Source of the DNA: Tyto alba
Lineage: Eukaryota > Chordata > Aves > Strigiformes > Tytonidae
DNA: 64,000 nucleotides
Assembly (NCBI RefSeq): GCF_018691265.1
Contig: NW_024881300.1
Span: forward strand, 1,135,046-1,199,045
Direction of reading: 5' to 3'
Position 1 is the stretch's first letter; the number at the start of each line of letters is the position of its first letter. The position numbers and the translations under genes are program-made. Below, in pieces: positions 1 through 11,844 of the stretch. A model generated the notes under the pieces. That model saw nothing but the letters and a program-made list of their open reading frames with translations. It searched no databases and had not been told where the DNA came from.

Positions 1-671
1 CAATGTGGCAAAATATTCAGTTAAATAATGGGGTGGCAAGAAATGATCAGTTTTACCAGAGAAAGGAAAAAATACTCTAGTGCTACAGGAACCTGTGCTA
101 TTAACATATTCACAAAACCAGACCAGTGCTCTTACCCAATACAGGTGCTTTTATGTTCAAAGATGCAGGGCACACACTTTTTTTCAGAACAAGTTGCCTT
201 TTGAGCACTAGCAACTAAGTATTTCCATTTAAATATCAACGAACCTCTTCTTTCTCCCCGGCTGCTAAGCAAGCTTTCTGAAAGAGGATCCTGTCTTTCA
301 ACAGCCTGATAAGATGCGTTGCAGACATAAAGTCAACCATCCGGTATATCAAAATGAAAATTAACACTAAAGTCAATGCCAGTTGTTACATCTCATTCAT
401 GCTGGGTCAGACCAAACACCCAACTAGCCCAGTACTTGTACCTCCCAACTGGCAAAAGCAAATGACTAGAAAAAAATAAAGGAACAAGGCACATCTGAAA
501 TAATACTTTTTCTCATCACTCTTCCAGCTTCCAATGATCAGTCAGATACTTCCTGTCCTAGAGGTGGTAACTCTCTACAACGTAGGTCCGACAGATTTTT
601 CTTTCTAATAATGTCTCCAGCCACTTTTTGAACCCATGCTGTTTTCAAGGTATCTTATGAGGATTCAGCAA

Positions 672-1112
672 TGAGCCTTGTTAAACCTCATACAGTTGGC
701 CTCGGCCCATCGCTCCAGACTGTCCAGATCTCTCTGTGGAGCCTTCCTACCCTTAAGCAGATCAACACTACCACCCAACTTGGTGCTGTCTGCAAGCTTA
801 CTGAGGATGCACTCCATCCCCTCGTCCAGATCATTGATAAAGATATTTAACAGAACTGGCCCCAGTGCTGAGCCCTGGGGAACACCACTTGTGACCAGCC
901 ACCGACTCGATTTAATTCCATTCACCACCACTCTCTGGGCCTGGCCATCCAGCCAGATTTTCACCCAGAGAAGAGTACACCCATCCAAGCCACCAGCAGC
1001 CAGTTTCTCCAGTCGAATGCCGGGGGAAATGGTGTCAAAGGCTTTACTAAATTCTAGCTAGACAACATCAACAGCCTTTCCCTCATCCATTAAGTGGTTC
1101 ACCTTGTCACAA
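672..1112 (-). mobile_element. CR1 LINE fragment (reverse-transcriptase part)
   Basis: The minus strand encodes a degraded reverse-transcriptase segment: [16 protein letters not shown], then [20 protein letters not shown], then [11 protein letters not shown] and [19 protein letters not shown]. This order is typical of CR1-family ORF2. The catalytic FADD motif reads LADS, so the copy is inactive. Homology fades below about 672 and above about 1112, so neither the element's 5' end nor its 3' tail is present. It lies in the same orientation as the host gene. Confidence 0.85.
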
Positions 1113-2349
1113 GGTCACCTGATGCCCTTTAATTCTTGCAGTACAACTGTTCCTTCACCATCTTCTCAAGGCTATTCAAGATATTTTTTTCACACTTCTG
1201 ACTTACCCCTCACAATCATATCCTTCAATGCTGTGGGTCTGTACATTTGTTCCCTGCCTTACACCCACCCCATATCTTTGTACATCCTGCCTTATTTTCT
1301 TTCCATGCTTTTCTCACTGCTGCTGCATACTTTTGGAGAGAAAGAACTGAAGCATCACATGGTATTCACATTAAGGGTGCATCACATTCACACAGTGACA
1401 GAATTATTTTTGTCCTCTGCTTTTCCCCTAACAAATCCTAGCATTTTTTTTTTTCTGCTTGCTAATAAATAAATGAGCTGACACTTCCATGCAATAATTC
1501 ATCATAGCCCAGAGATCTCATTCCTTCCTTGAGGGTCCCTTCTTCCCAGTCATTTCTGAACAGCCTCAACACCACAGATACCACCAGCATGCATCCAGGT
1601 CCCTCTACAGTCTCCTCCTCCCAAAGTGACAATCCCTCACCCACTCATTCTCTCTCCAGCCTCTCTTTTAAACAACTCATGATCCACATCGGACATGTGC
1701 CCTCAGCCTCTGGCTGCACAGTCCACCCATAGTTTGCAGCAAGGGAACTTCTCAAAAGCCTTTTGAACTTCCAAGACAAAGACAGCAGCCCAAGAACCAT
1801 ATCCACACATCTGCTGACCCCTCTTTGCAAAACCCACATCCTATTTCTCCACATGTCCAATACATCTGCCCTTCAGCAGTGCTTCTACAGACTTGTCCGA
1901 GCCAGACATCAAGGTTCTCTCATCCCACTGCTTCCTGACTCTCTTCTGAAACCCTTCATGAAACATGGCACCATACACACCATCCTCCCCTTCTCTTGAC
2001 CCAAGGCAGTTTGAAGAGAAACTGTTCCACAGTGACAGGTTCACCTGTTTTCTCCTCAAGTCACATTAGGACTCTGGGTAAATATCTGATCCCAGAGACT
2101 TTCTCCACTTCCCCTCGCCTATTTCTTCCAGTGCTTCTTTGACAGATGCTTCAATCCCAGACAGAGCCTCTGCCAAGTCCCTCACAAAGAATTGTCCCAG
2201 CATGACAACATACCTCATTTCTGGACACACAGGAAAAGAATTCAATTGGATATGGCCTTATCTTCCCCAGGGTATCTTTTTATACTGCAAATCTCTACAG
2301 GCCCTACAAACTCTGGCAGGCCTCCTGCTCCTTATTTTCTTGAAGAAAT

Positions 2350-2447
2350 ACATTATTATTGTTGTTGTTGTTGCTGTTGTCGTTATTATTATTATCACCA
2401 TCATCATCATCATTATTAACATTATTATCATTCTCATTATTATTTTC
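2350..2447. repeat. Compound trinucleotide microsatellite
   Basis: A run of ATT, TTG/TGT and CAT/ATC triplets (ATTATTATTGTTGTTGTTG, later ATCATCATCATCATTATT). Its triplet nature keeps several frames open and produces meaningless valine-, isoleucine- and histidine-rich ORFs. Confidence 0.9.
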
Positions 2448-3538
2448 AATACCTCCTGCTAGTTGCTTTTCAAAGGCTTTTCTGGTTGCCCTGAATTATC
2501 TGCAAGTAACTAAATACAAGACTAGCAGAAAACAAGAACAATCACACGGATGCAATCATCGCTGCCTCTAAGTCTCCTGGATGACAGTGCCCAGTATCAG
2601 GTGTTTAGGGAAAGGATACAATAAAAAGGTGAAACACAGAGCTATCTGTAATCAGAGATATAAACAGTAAAAGATAAAAGCAACAGCCATAGATTTAGGA
2701 GTTTAAAACATAACTATGGAATTGGCCTCCATGAATTACTGTGAATATTTAAATGTGTATCTTTTAAAATCCACTTATACTTAAACCACCACAACTTCTT
2801 GCAGCAGCAAGTCCCACAGTTTCATTAGTGAAAAAAAAAAAACGTTGTTTTTAAGTCAGAAGGTGCATTTTCCTCAATTCTTGTGTTTAGAAAAACAGTG
2901 AAAAATCACTTTCTAGTCATGCTCTTCACGGTGTAAATGACTGACAGGCAACTACAGTCCACCTCCCTCAATTACCTGTTTCCAAGCTGTGGAGCCTTAG
3001 TCAACTCTGTCTTTCTTCAGGCAGAAGATACTCCTGACCTCTGACAACTCTTGTCAATTGTTCTCATCAAGTTCCACTCAACCCTTTTTGCAATGGGAAA
3101 TGCATTCAATATTCATAAATTTATAAAGTGCCATAACTGTGTTTTCAGTTAGGTTGGGTTTGAAAGTCTTTGGTTTAGGCTATTTCTTGCTCTTTCATTT
3201 CTGAATTCAGCTGACTTACATACAGGCTTTTCTCCTATGTTAGAGTTTTTATGGTGTCCTCTCCACTCCCCTTCCCCCAGTGCATCACCTCAAAGTGTAT
3301 GTTCTTCCATTCCTACAAGCTTTCATGCAGTCTTTGGCTGAAAACTTCTCCCATTTCTTTTACATTTGAAATAGCAGCAATCTACACAGGAAAGACTATT
3401 AAACAACAAAACAGAGGGTAAAACAATTTGAGCAAAATGCACTGGCGATTTTTGCCATAAGAAAGCACAAATTAGCATTAAAAAAGTATTTAAAGCCTAA
3501 CAAAATGAAAGAAGCTGAACACCAGAACAGAGACTTAC

Positions 3539-3723
3539 TTCTGCAGCATGGCTTGCCACTCGCCTAGTCTGTCTCCTATGGGAAACCGCTTAATGGTGCT
3601 CTGAATCTTCGCTCGCCACTCCCTCATGTAGTCCTCAATGTCGAACACAAATGGCTGCTGCCCAAAGTTGGCATCGACTATCTCTCCTGGAGTCTGGAGA
3701 CCCACTGTAGGGTAGAGATTTGA
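3539..3723 (-). CDS. RANBP10: RANBP10 exon for the SPRY C-terminus and linker before LisH (185 nt)
   Basis: Sixty-one whole codons begin [14 protein letters not shown], continue [19 protein letters not shown] and end [10 protein letters not shown]. Two final bases (AA) start a lysine completed in the next exon, where the LisH motif should begin. The acceptor is TTCCTTCCCAG|TCAAAT with a long pyrimidine tract; the donor is AGAA|GTAAGT (donor bases at 3533-3538). The first half closes the SPRY beta-sandwich and the second half is the acidic/basic linker seen before LisH in this family. I in GEIV, Q in GQQPF, A in EWRAK and LGEWQA are RANBP10-type residues, whereas RANBP9 has V, H, T and EGEWQT. 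The next exon is not in the remaining 3.5 kb. Confidence 0.96.
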
Positions 3724-4247
3724 CTGGGAAGGAAGAAAAAGAAACCTGTATTAAACCCAGCTTTCTCTTTCTGGTTCCAGTTACATGGTTTGGTGAGACA
3801 AAAGAGCTGCTCTTTAAATTGAAAAATGTAATGGAATAGGAAGGAGCAACAGCTCTTTAGGTACATCTCAAGGAAGCCCATGACTTATTGTGCAGTTATA
3901 AGTTATTGCATACAAGCAGAACAATGGGTTCAAACTCCCAGCAGTCTACGATCGATGTCGTAACTGCTGTCTATGGCATGTCCACTTTTTGGCTTAGTTT
4001 TCTGCAATTTCTACCAAAGGTCAAGTGCCAACAAATAGTAATAAAAAAAATGAAAGGGGCGTCATCTCAATCAACAGATCTATGTGTTCTCCACTGTTTC
4101 AAGTGGACTCTTTTATTCCTTGGAAGTTGCTGTCTGAATGTTTTACATCTCTGATGAAAAGGGAAGGGATGGTAGTGCAGCTCTTGAGGTTAGGACTTTG
4201 ATGATCCCGAGACAGCAAACCATCCGCACAAGAAATTTCACTACTGA

Positions 4248-4515
4248 CAGATGAATTTCATTTTAAGAACAAGCATATGGATCCAAATGGAAGCTCTGAC
4301 CTGCTACTGTAATATGGGGAAAAGAAAAAAGTTACCACCGTGAAAACACCTATAAAATTCAGACAATAACTGAGCTTCCAAAGATGATCCAATTGAAAAT
4401 ACGTGGTCAAAGTCTATCTAGAAGTACTCTGAATTCAGGGTATTTTAAGAACAAGTTTATGGATATGAACTGAATCCCTGAGCCCACTTAAATGTGGGGA
4501 AAAAGAGAAATGGCA
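4248..4515. repeat. Diverged direct repeat, two copies about 180 bp apart
   Basis: Copy 1 (4248-4335) and copy 2 (4428-4515) share the order TGAATTTCA / TGAATTCAGG, ATTTTAAGAACAAG, TATGGAT, then ATGGGGAAAAGA / GTGGGGAAAAAGA. No known family recognised. Confidence 0.7.
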
Positions 4516-5274
4516 TCAGAAAAGGTGTAAGGGTATCTAGTTCTCATCGCTCTGGATCACATTTTTTAAGAGCTTGTTCCATTCACTGTCATGTTACTTT
4601 TCTGCAGCACAAATTACTTTTCTGTTTGCAACACAAACTTCACTAATCCTCTGCTTCAGAGCATCTGCTGATAGCCTGTGGGGTTTAGGAAGAAATCTCT
4701 CTCATGCCACTCATGAACTGTTTGGTCTTGGGTTTTTTCACTTTGCTCTAACACAACGGAGACTGACACAGCCAGAACCCAGACACTGGACAAGGCACAC
4801 AGGTGCACACAATGAAACTGAAGTCTGGGAGGTGCCTGGTTGTGGTGTCTTGCTCATGGTTGAACCATGCCAGGTGTTAGATCAGTGCAGACCTCTCTCT
4901 AGGTCAAATCAGCGAGAACTACTACTGGTGGTTAAATGATCATCCTAAGGAAAGCTAGGATGATTCTCCCCTCTACAGCAAGGGGCATGGGCTTTCCTAC
5001 AACTATCTGGAAAATTTATTCAACTAATTCTTCACTATTGCAGAGACCTAAGACATTGGCAATGTCAGTGGACTCTCCTTAAGATCTACTGTAGTTGTGG
5101 ACTTTACTTTTTTCTAAAGGTATTAAGACTGTTACGAGGTGGAACTCGGCAGAATTCTAAACACACTGGCAAAAACGGAGCCAGCATGTCGTGGGAAGTG
5201 ATTTCTTCTCCCTGCTTTCACTGGCATGGCTACATCTGCAGTATTCTGCTTGGTTCCCCACCTCCACATCCACA

Positions 5275-5650
5275 TCCCCAGGACAAGAAAGACGTTCACA
5301 AACGGGGTCCAGCGAAGATGGTCGGAGGGCTGGAGTGCATGGCATACAAGGAGAGGCTGAGAGTATTAGCTTGGAGAAGGCAAAAGGGAAAATCTAACTA
5401 TAAATCTTCCACTCCAAAAAGGGAGGTGATAAAAAAGATGGAGACAGATTCTTCTCAAGGGTGTTCAGTGAAAGGGCAATGGACACAGGCTGCAGTCAGG
5501 GAAATTCTCATGGGACATAAGAAAGAAATTCCTCCTTGTGAGGATGATTAAGGACTGGAACAGGTTCCCAGAGAGACTGCAGCATCTCTGTCCTCAGAGA
5601 TTTTCAAAACTCAACTAGATAAGGTCCTGACCAACCTGCTCTAATTTTGA
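5275..5650 (+). mobile_element. CR1 LINE 3' fragment
   Basis: The sequence follows the CR1 3' region: a decayed end of ORF2, then the 3' UTR with the recurring order AGATTCTTCTCAAGGG...CAGTGAAAGGGCAATGGAC...ATTCCTCCTTGTGAGG...ACTGGAACAGGTTCCCAGA, ending in AACTCAACTAGATAAGGTCCTGA. The terminal 8-bp tail repeats are not recognisable. It is antisense to the host gene. Confidence 0.75.
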
Positions 5651-8600
5651 AATTTAAAAAATGTCAAAAAACAAAGGAAAAAAATTAATCTATAAATATA
5701 CGGCCTGGAAATTGAAATCAGAAATCAGGATGATTGCATCATTGCTGACGCAGCACACATCCTCCTTTCCTACCCTCACACCAAGGAAGTCACTGGGATA
5801 GAAGGGTGTGCAAAGAAAATACAGCACGATACAGGAAGAGCTACCAGAGGAAAACACCATATCTACAGGTCAGTCTCTCCTTTCTTTCAAACCTAGCTGA
5901 CAAGGAAATATTTCTAATGAGGGATCAGATCTCTTCCACAGTCCACACTTTAGACTTTTTTATTAACTTAACTTTTTAGTAAGATGAACCTAAAGACTTC
6001 CAAAGCCAGGAATCACGACACCTAAAATACTTGGAAGTTTTAAGTAAAAAAACACAAGTTACAATATATTACATTATTTTTTCAGCCACTTTTGGGTGTG
6101 CTCATCTTTGAGGGGAAGCTGCCCACGCCCAACTTCTCTCAAGTCATCTCCAAGCTAAAACTCCATTTTTCACATGTGGGATGTGTCCTCTCTGTTTAGC
6201 AACTGTTGGGAACCACACGTATCTCCACCACCCTGCCAGATGCAGGGAGACATCCTCCCAGAGCCCACTGACCAGGCAGATGCCAAGCTCCCGAGGCACA
6301 CCTTCCCCATGACATTTGGACCACCTCTTGCCTCTGACATCGGTGGCCAGTTGCTCACAATCCCCTAGTTTGTCTTGACTTGGTTTTTAACCCCCTGGTC
6401 CCTTTGCACCCCAGCAATCCCACCCTGGGCTCCTCCACATTCTGCTTTTCACATCTCCTATTAATTCAGCAAACCACCAGGCAGGATAAACCTGATATGG
6501 GCTTGTGTAAATAAGAGAGTTAGGCCTAAGCATTGACTTAAATTGGTAAAAAGGGGGAAAACTCCCTCTGTGGGATAGTCACTTGTATTTGCAAGCAGTT
6601 ATTTTTGTATTAACTTCAGCCTGTGCTAAGCCAAAATGTAATTTCTTCCCTTGCTGTGTTTTCGTACAAATGCAAACACCCTTTAGAGGGAACTGAAACA
6701 AGCTGAAGCAAATATGCTTTACCATGTGTGAGACTTATCATAACAAAATGTGGCTTTCAACTGAAAGTATCCATTTCAACTTTCTAACATTGCGAATATT
6801 GCAAAATATTGTCTTCATCATTTGCCTCTGAAAGGGGAATTTTGCAATAAGTACTTCAAGGAAACAATTTTTAGACTAGTAATGTTTTGAAGGGTCAAAT
6901 TAATTCCTTGTGTAGTCTCACTGACATGCCAATCCTAAAAGTTATTTAAGCTTGAAGGGTGTAAAAGTAATGGGGCTTATTGGCCAAGCTCCTCACTCAT
7001 GTGCGCTATCAGTCAGCTTCATCATCACAACGCAAGAAAAAGTTTTCAACCTACAGCCCCTCCCTGGGGGATTTCAGTAATTAGGTATGGAAGAGAGGCA
7101 GAGCCAAAAAACGTGTGTCAAGCTGCTCAAACCAGAGAACCTTAAGGGTCACTCAGGTAAGACTGCTGTTTCCATTCCCGTTTGCAGTTAAATTTTTAGA
7201 CTGCTGCTTTAGCAGGTGAAGAACATAGATTACATCATGCATCTTCCATATGGTGGATGTTTTCTTTACCTTATAATGAATGGATATTGTGCTCGAGCCT
7301 GGATCGCGCTGCTATAATAAATGAAAAATACCACTTGCATGTTCTGTCAACTTCCAATTCCCTACTACCTCAAGACTTCTACAATCTCTGACAACAGGCA
7401 TAATATTTAAACCAAAAGTCTATCTTGGGTTTGGCATCCCCTTCTTCAGGAAAGGGCAGTAACCTCAAGTGTTTGGAAGAGCAACCGAGAAGCCATGGAC
7501 CAAGGGAGTAAAAAGGGCCATAAAAGGACATGGAATACATAGGCATCTGCAAGGGTGAAGGGAAGAAGACAGTAATTCAAGGGAAGGATATTGGAAGAGG
7601 AGGATGGAAACGGTTGAAGTTGGGTGCAGTCATCCTTAGGATGAAGCTGACAACACAGCAGTGGAGCCATTTAGCACATGGAGAGGAACGTCCAAAATCC
7701 ACCTGGAGGCAGAAGTCTCCTGCCCTCTCTTGCATCCACAGTCAGGGGGAGAAATGACTCAGTCAAGCATCTTTTTAACGAGAAATTATCTCAGGGAGGA
7801 TAATTCTCAACAGTAGGAGACCTACAGGGTATCCACTCTTCTCCTTACTGGCCCAGAAAAACAGTGTTATGGATGAGTTGCTGCTGTAAAAGCCAGGAGA
7901 TTTTCACAGAAAACAACTCAGCCAACTCTGGCTGGTAAAAGGCACAGAGATACCATTCAACCATTGGAGACTCCGCCACATGGCATTTTTGAATAGCTGA
8001 TCCAAAAAAAGACCACCTGACCAGATCTTCCTTCAGTTTTAATACTAACCCAAAATCTCTTCTGCACAGGACACATAGACAAATGAGCATGAGATCCTGT
8101 AAGGATAATCTGGTGAGATCAAGAAACAGCAGGATGGGGGGACGCTCCTGGGTTCAGGAGGGTTTTGAATTCAATCTCTGTGGCACTGTCAGACCTCCCT
8201 GCTGCAAGAACCCTTCTGTCTGGTCTGCTCCCATGCATCTTCCCCAGCTGTTCATCCCCTGTTTGTAACAGAGAGTCAACACTGGTGTGAACAGCCTAAA
8301 AGTGCACCTTAAATGTATACATCAGCTCACTGTGCACTCCTGGATCAAAAGATGCAAGTTAAGCTAAGCAGGACAGGTAATTTCAGCCTGCCAAATCGGT
8401 GTTGCAAAGCCCTACAGGAACAGTTTTGCTGTAAATGGCAAAATAATGGTATGTGTGTTGGATAGCTATTTTTGGTTGATAAGATCCTAAACAGTAAATA
8501 TCTATCTATCCTAACACGAAGACTGCTCTCATCTCAGAAAGAGCAGTGTAGCCAAATGAGAACACAAAGTGGTGAAAAAAATTAGAAGGAATATGGTAAA

Positions 8601-10089
8601 ACTGATTCCTAATGTAATCTATACTCAGAGGGAAAACCAAGAGCACCTAAACCAAGGGGTATATCACAGAAGTGTCTTCCTGCCATGGATGCAAGGTTGT
8701 CACAAGACCTCACACCAAAAGGTTAATATAATGGACAGGTAAAATACTCTTTCACTTGAATAAACTGTACTTGTTTCAAGTGAATAAACTACTGTGAAAC
8801 AACCCACATAAAGAGGGCTTCTGGTTTACAATACACTGCAACGTTACCAAGTTCAAAGAGCCTAGGAACCAAACAATAATAAATTTAAAAAAAAAGCTGT
8901 ATTAACAGTGGATATGAAAAGGCAAATTAAATAACTGGAACATCCTTCAGCATAGACACTGGCTGAGATATGGCAGAGAGCTATAAAGCCAGAAATCCCA
9001 TTGGGAAGGTGAACAGGTACTAGCCATTATTTCTCACAACACAAAAATTAGAGGAACAAAATAATTTTTTTTGGCAGGAGGTACAAAATAAAGAAAAGCA
9101 AGCTTTCTTCCACACAACATGGAGGTCAGTCAAGAAAATCAGTCACTTTGGAGGCCTAAACAAGTTATAGGAACTAAGAAATTCCACAGAGGAAATTCAC
9201 TTGGGGTTATCAAATGCAAAGACAGTAGTGCAACCTCAGGGAGAAGAAGTTCAATGTATGAAAGAAATGGATGCAGTGGGTGTATTTATTGGCATATGCC
9301 TGACCTGGTTTTATCTTTTTTTCCTAAGCACCTGCTCCTTGTACAGAAACATGTGGGTCTGAAAAAGAGCAATCATTTTTTTTTTTGTTCTTGACCCACT
9401 GTGAAAGTTGTACTTTTGTAAAACCCAACTAGAGGTTACTGCCTGGTGTAACTCAGCAGGTGTCACTGCCCTCAAGGGTAACTCAGTGTGGGGGCTGGTG
9501 AATCAGAGGAGTAACTATCAGCCCCACATGGATGCCAAACACGTTCCTTCCTTCAGCAATTTCATGAACTGGTTACTCATCATGGGCGGAGGCTTGTCAA
9601 AAACCTGTGCAATGAGCTCACACATTACAGCCAGCTAAGCCTGACCTTCATGCCCAGAAATACCCTGCTGCAAGACTTGGACGAGACAGGAAGAAGCTGA
9701 GAATAATACCATTAGGCATTTTTCGGCTCTCTGATGATGGGGCATGAGAGGCTACTCAATGACTTTGCATAAATACTCCCCGCAGTCAAAGCTGTATTTG
9801 GAAGACTGTGACCTGTAACGAAGTTTGAATTTTTGCTTTAATTCCAGCAGAAGGAGCAACATATTTTTAGAGGTGGTGAGGGATGACAGGAGGCATGTGA
9901 GTAGCCCACAAACCCAACCACAGGATTACGAAGTTTCAGAAAAAGGAGCATCCACATCATTCAGTAATGCGTGTTACCATTTTTTAACAGGGCATCAAAC
10001 AGGAAAAAAAAAAAAATCACACCCCCACACTCTTCCCCCTCCCTTCTGTTTGCATCCTTAGTTAAAATACTGAAAATAGGTGTACTTAC

Positions 10090-10112
10090 AGGGAGGTCTG
10101 TAAAGGCTATAC
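10090..10112 (-). CDS. RANBP10: RANBP10 SPRY microexon (23 nt), encodes IAFTDLP
   Basis: This 23-nt exon starts with GT, which completes the glycine begun in the 168-nt exon, and then encodes IAFTDLP, the conserved SPRY strand that follows KNGHSLG. The acceptor is TTTCCCCCCACAG|GTATAG and the donor is CCCT|GTAAGT (donor bases at 10084-10089). The exon ends in phase 0, exactly as the 185-nt exon requires. Its length is not a multiple of three, so it must be included to keep the frame. Its first six bases, GTATAG, sit directly after the acceptor AG, giving a weak donor-like sequence at the junction. It is too short for ORF-based prediction and is supported purely by protein continuity and splice sites. 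Confidence 0.94.
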
Positions 10113-11844
10113 CTGTGGGGGGAAAAATATTAGAATTAAAAAGACAAAGGACTTTTTTCCCTGCTTGGCTACATCCTTAGCATTCTACAAAATGTTACTG
10201 CATTTCAATAAATCCCAGCTCTGATCCTGCATTTCACCACCTGTCATATTCAGAAGTAACTTCCCTCCCCAGCCCCCTCCTCTGCAAGGTTTTGCATCTG
10301 GAGAAAGGTTCAGGGAAAAGCCTAAATGTTTCAGATATCTCTCCCAAAAATTTGTTTTTCTGAAAAGCAGTTTGTCTTTTCTTTGCTTCTCCCTTTGTTG
10401 CTATGAAGGAGTTGGTTTTCAAGACTCACTTTGGCTTTAGAAACATTTTTTTACTATAATGCTGCTTCGGTTTAGGCTGTAACTACTTCTCCTTACCAGC
10501 CGGAGAGACAGGAATGAACATTCAACACTTTGCATTACAGCTGGGGAACAGCCTTGCAACAAGACCAAGCTGCAGCCAGAGAAATACTGTGCAGGGAACA
10601 GCTTCATCCTTAACTATGCTGCTACAGCTCCAAATATGAGATAGAGAAAAAAGTGTATGGGTTCTCCTTTTATTCACATTTGGCATACCAGAAAAGAGAT
10701 ATTTAAACAGAGGCAGACGTTGCCTAAGGTGGCTAACAGTTGTGACCAGAGACAATGCTCAGCTACAGAGCCAGGCTACCCCCAGAGACAGCTCTGCAAT
10801 GCTCTGATCTGAGTTAGGTGCGAGGTACCGTTCAGGAGGAGGGTGCCTCTCCTCCTCCTCCCCCTCCCCGGGTGTGTGCCCCCCCATCTGCCACGGCTGA
10901 GATCCAGCAGCGAGGCAGGAGCACGGTGAGATGATGATCAGCCAGTGACAGCAGCTCTAACCCACGGGGGGTTTGGTCACCCTCACCAAGAGCACGGGGG
11001 AAACTGCTGCCCCTGGTCACCTCATCGGGCTGAGCTCAATGCACGTTTTAAGCTAACATTTCCAGAGTCCATCTGGAAGCTGTGGTCCTGCCCCATGTGT
11101 GCTGCCAGCAATGATTCCTGTCCCCAGCCAGAGGAAGGCTGGTACCTACACCAGTATGCCCAGTTCTTCCCCATGTCCCACCTCTCAGCCGTGCAGCAGT
11201 CCTTTCTGGGTGGCAGTGAAACAGCTGCACAGAAGCAAGAGCACACCGTTCCCTGGTTTTAATGCTAGGACTATTTTAATCAAGAGCTGCAATGTAATGC
11301 AGCTTGGTAATTTAAACCAATTTTAGGAGTCAACACAGGAAACAAATAATTACTATTTGAAACAGCACAGACCCAAAATCAAATGCTCAGAAAAAAATCC
11401 TGAATATTTTACTAAATAAATAGTCAATAAGGTTTAACACCCTGGCAGAGAGCCAATATAGTTTAATTAACATCATGGCATGTTTGGACCTTGTCTGTTG
11501 AGTACGCTCTATGCAACCCAACCAAAAATTGTGTATACAAGTGATGTTGAACACCTGGCTGAGAAAACTGTTCAGCAAGCATTTCTCTCACCCCAGCACC
11601 TTGACCAAATATTGTTCCTCACTCAAACCTGTTTTTCACTTCGCACTTGTTTTGCTCAGCTGGATGAAAGCCTGCTTCTACCCTTACACTAGAATGAGGC
11701 CAACCTCCTCGAGTCTGCAATCTGCTGGAGTCTTCTTCTGCCACCCAGGATTGCCCAGAGCCAAAGGTGGCCCACCTTTCCCATGACAACTCCTGTAGCT
11801 ATACGGCTGGGAGCTGCATCCACCACAGGGGCAAGCATAGGATT

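Larger units (their letters stand above)
1..3538 (-). other. Downstream intron (partial)
   Basis: Intron following the 185-nt exon. The LisH exon is not present here. It carries a CR1 reverse-transcriptase fragment (672-1112) and a compound trinucleotide microsatellite (2350-2447). The pyrimidine-rich stretch 1130-2140 has fairly long open frames on both strands but no family I can name, and may be an old degenerate repeat. Confidence 0.8.
3724..10089 (-). other. Intron, 6.4 kb
   Basis: Intron between the microexon and the 185-nt exon, bounded by GTAAGT and TTCCCAG. It contains a CR1 3' fragment (5275-5650) and a diverged direct repeat (4248-4335 and 4428-4515). The remainder, including 5900-10080, shows no recognisable gene or repeat family by eye. 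Confidence 0.88.

Noticed and set aside
2139..2571. Hydrophobic or histidine-rich ORFs on both strands
   Set aside because: They come from the ATT/GTT/CAT trinucleotide microsatellite, not from a membrane protein.
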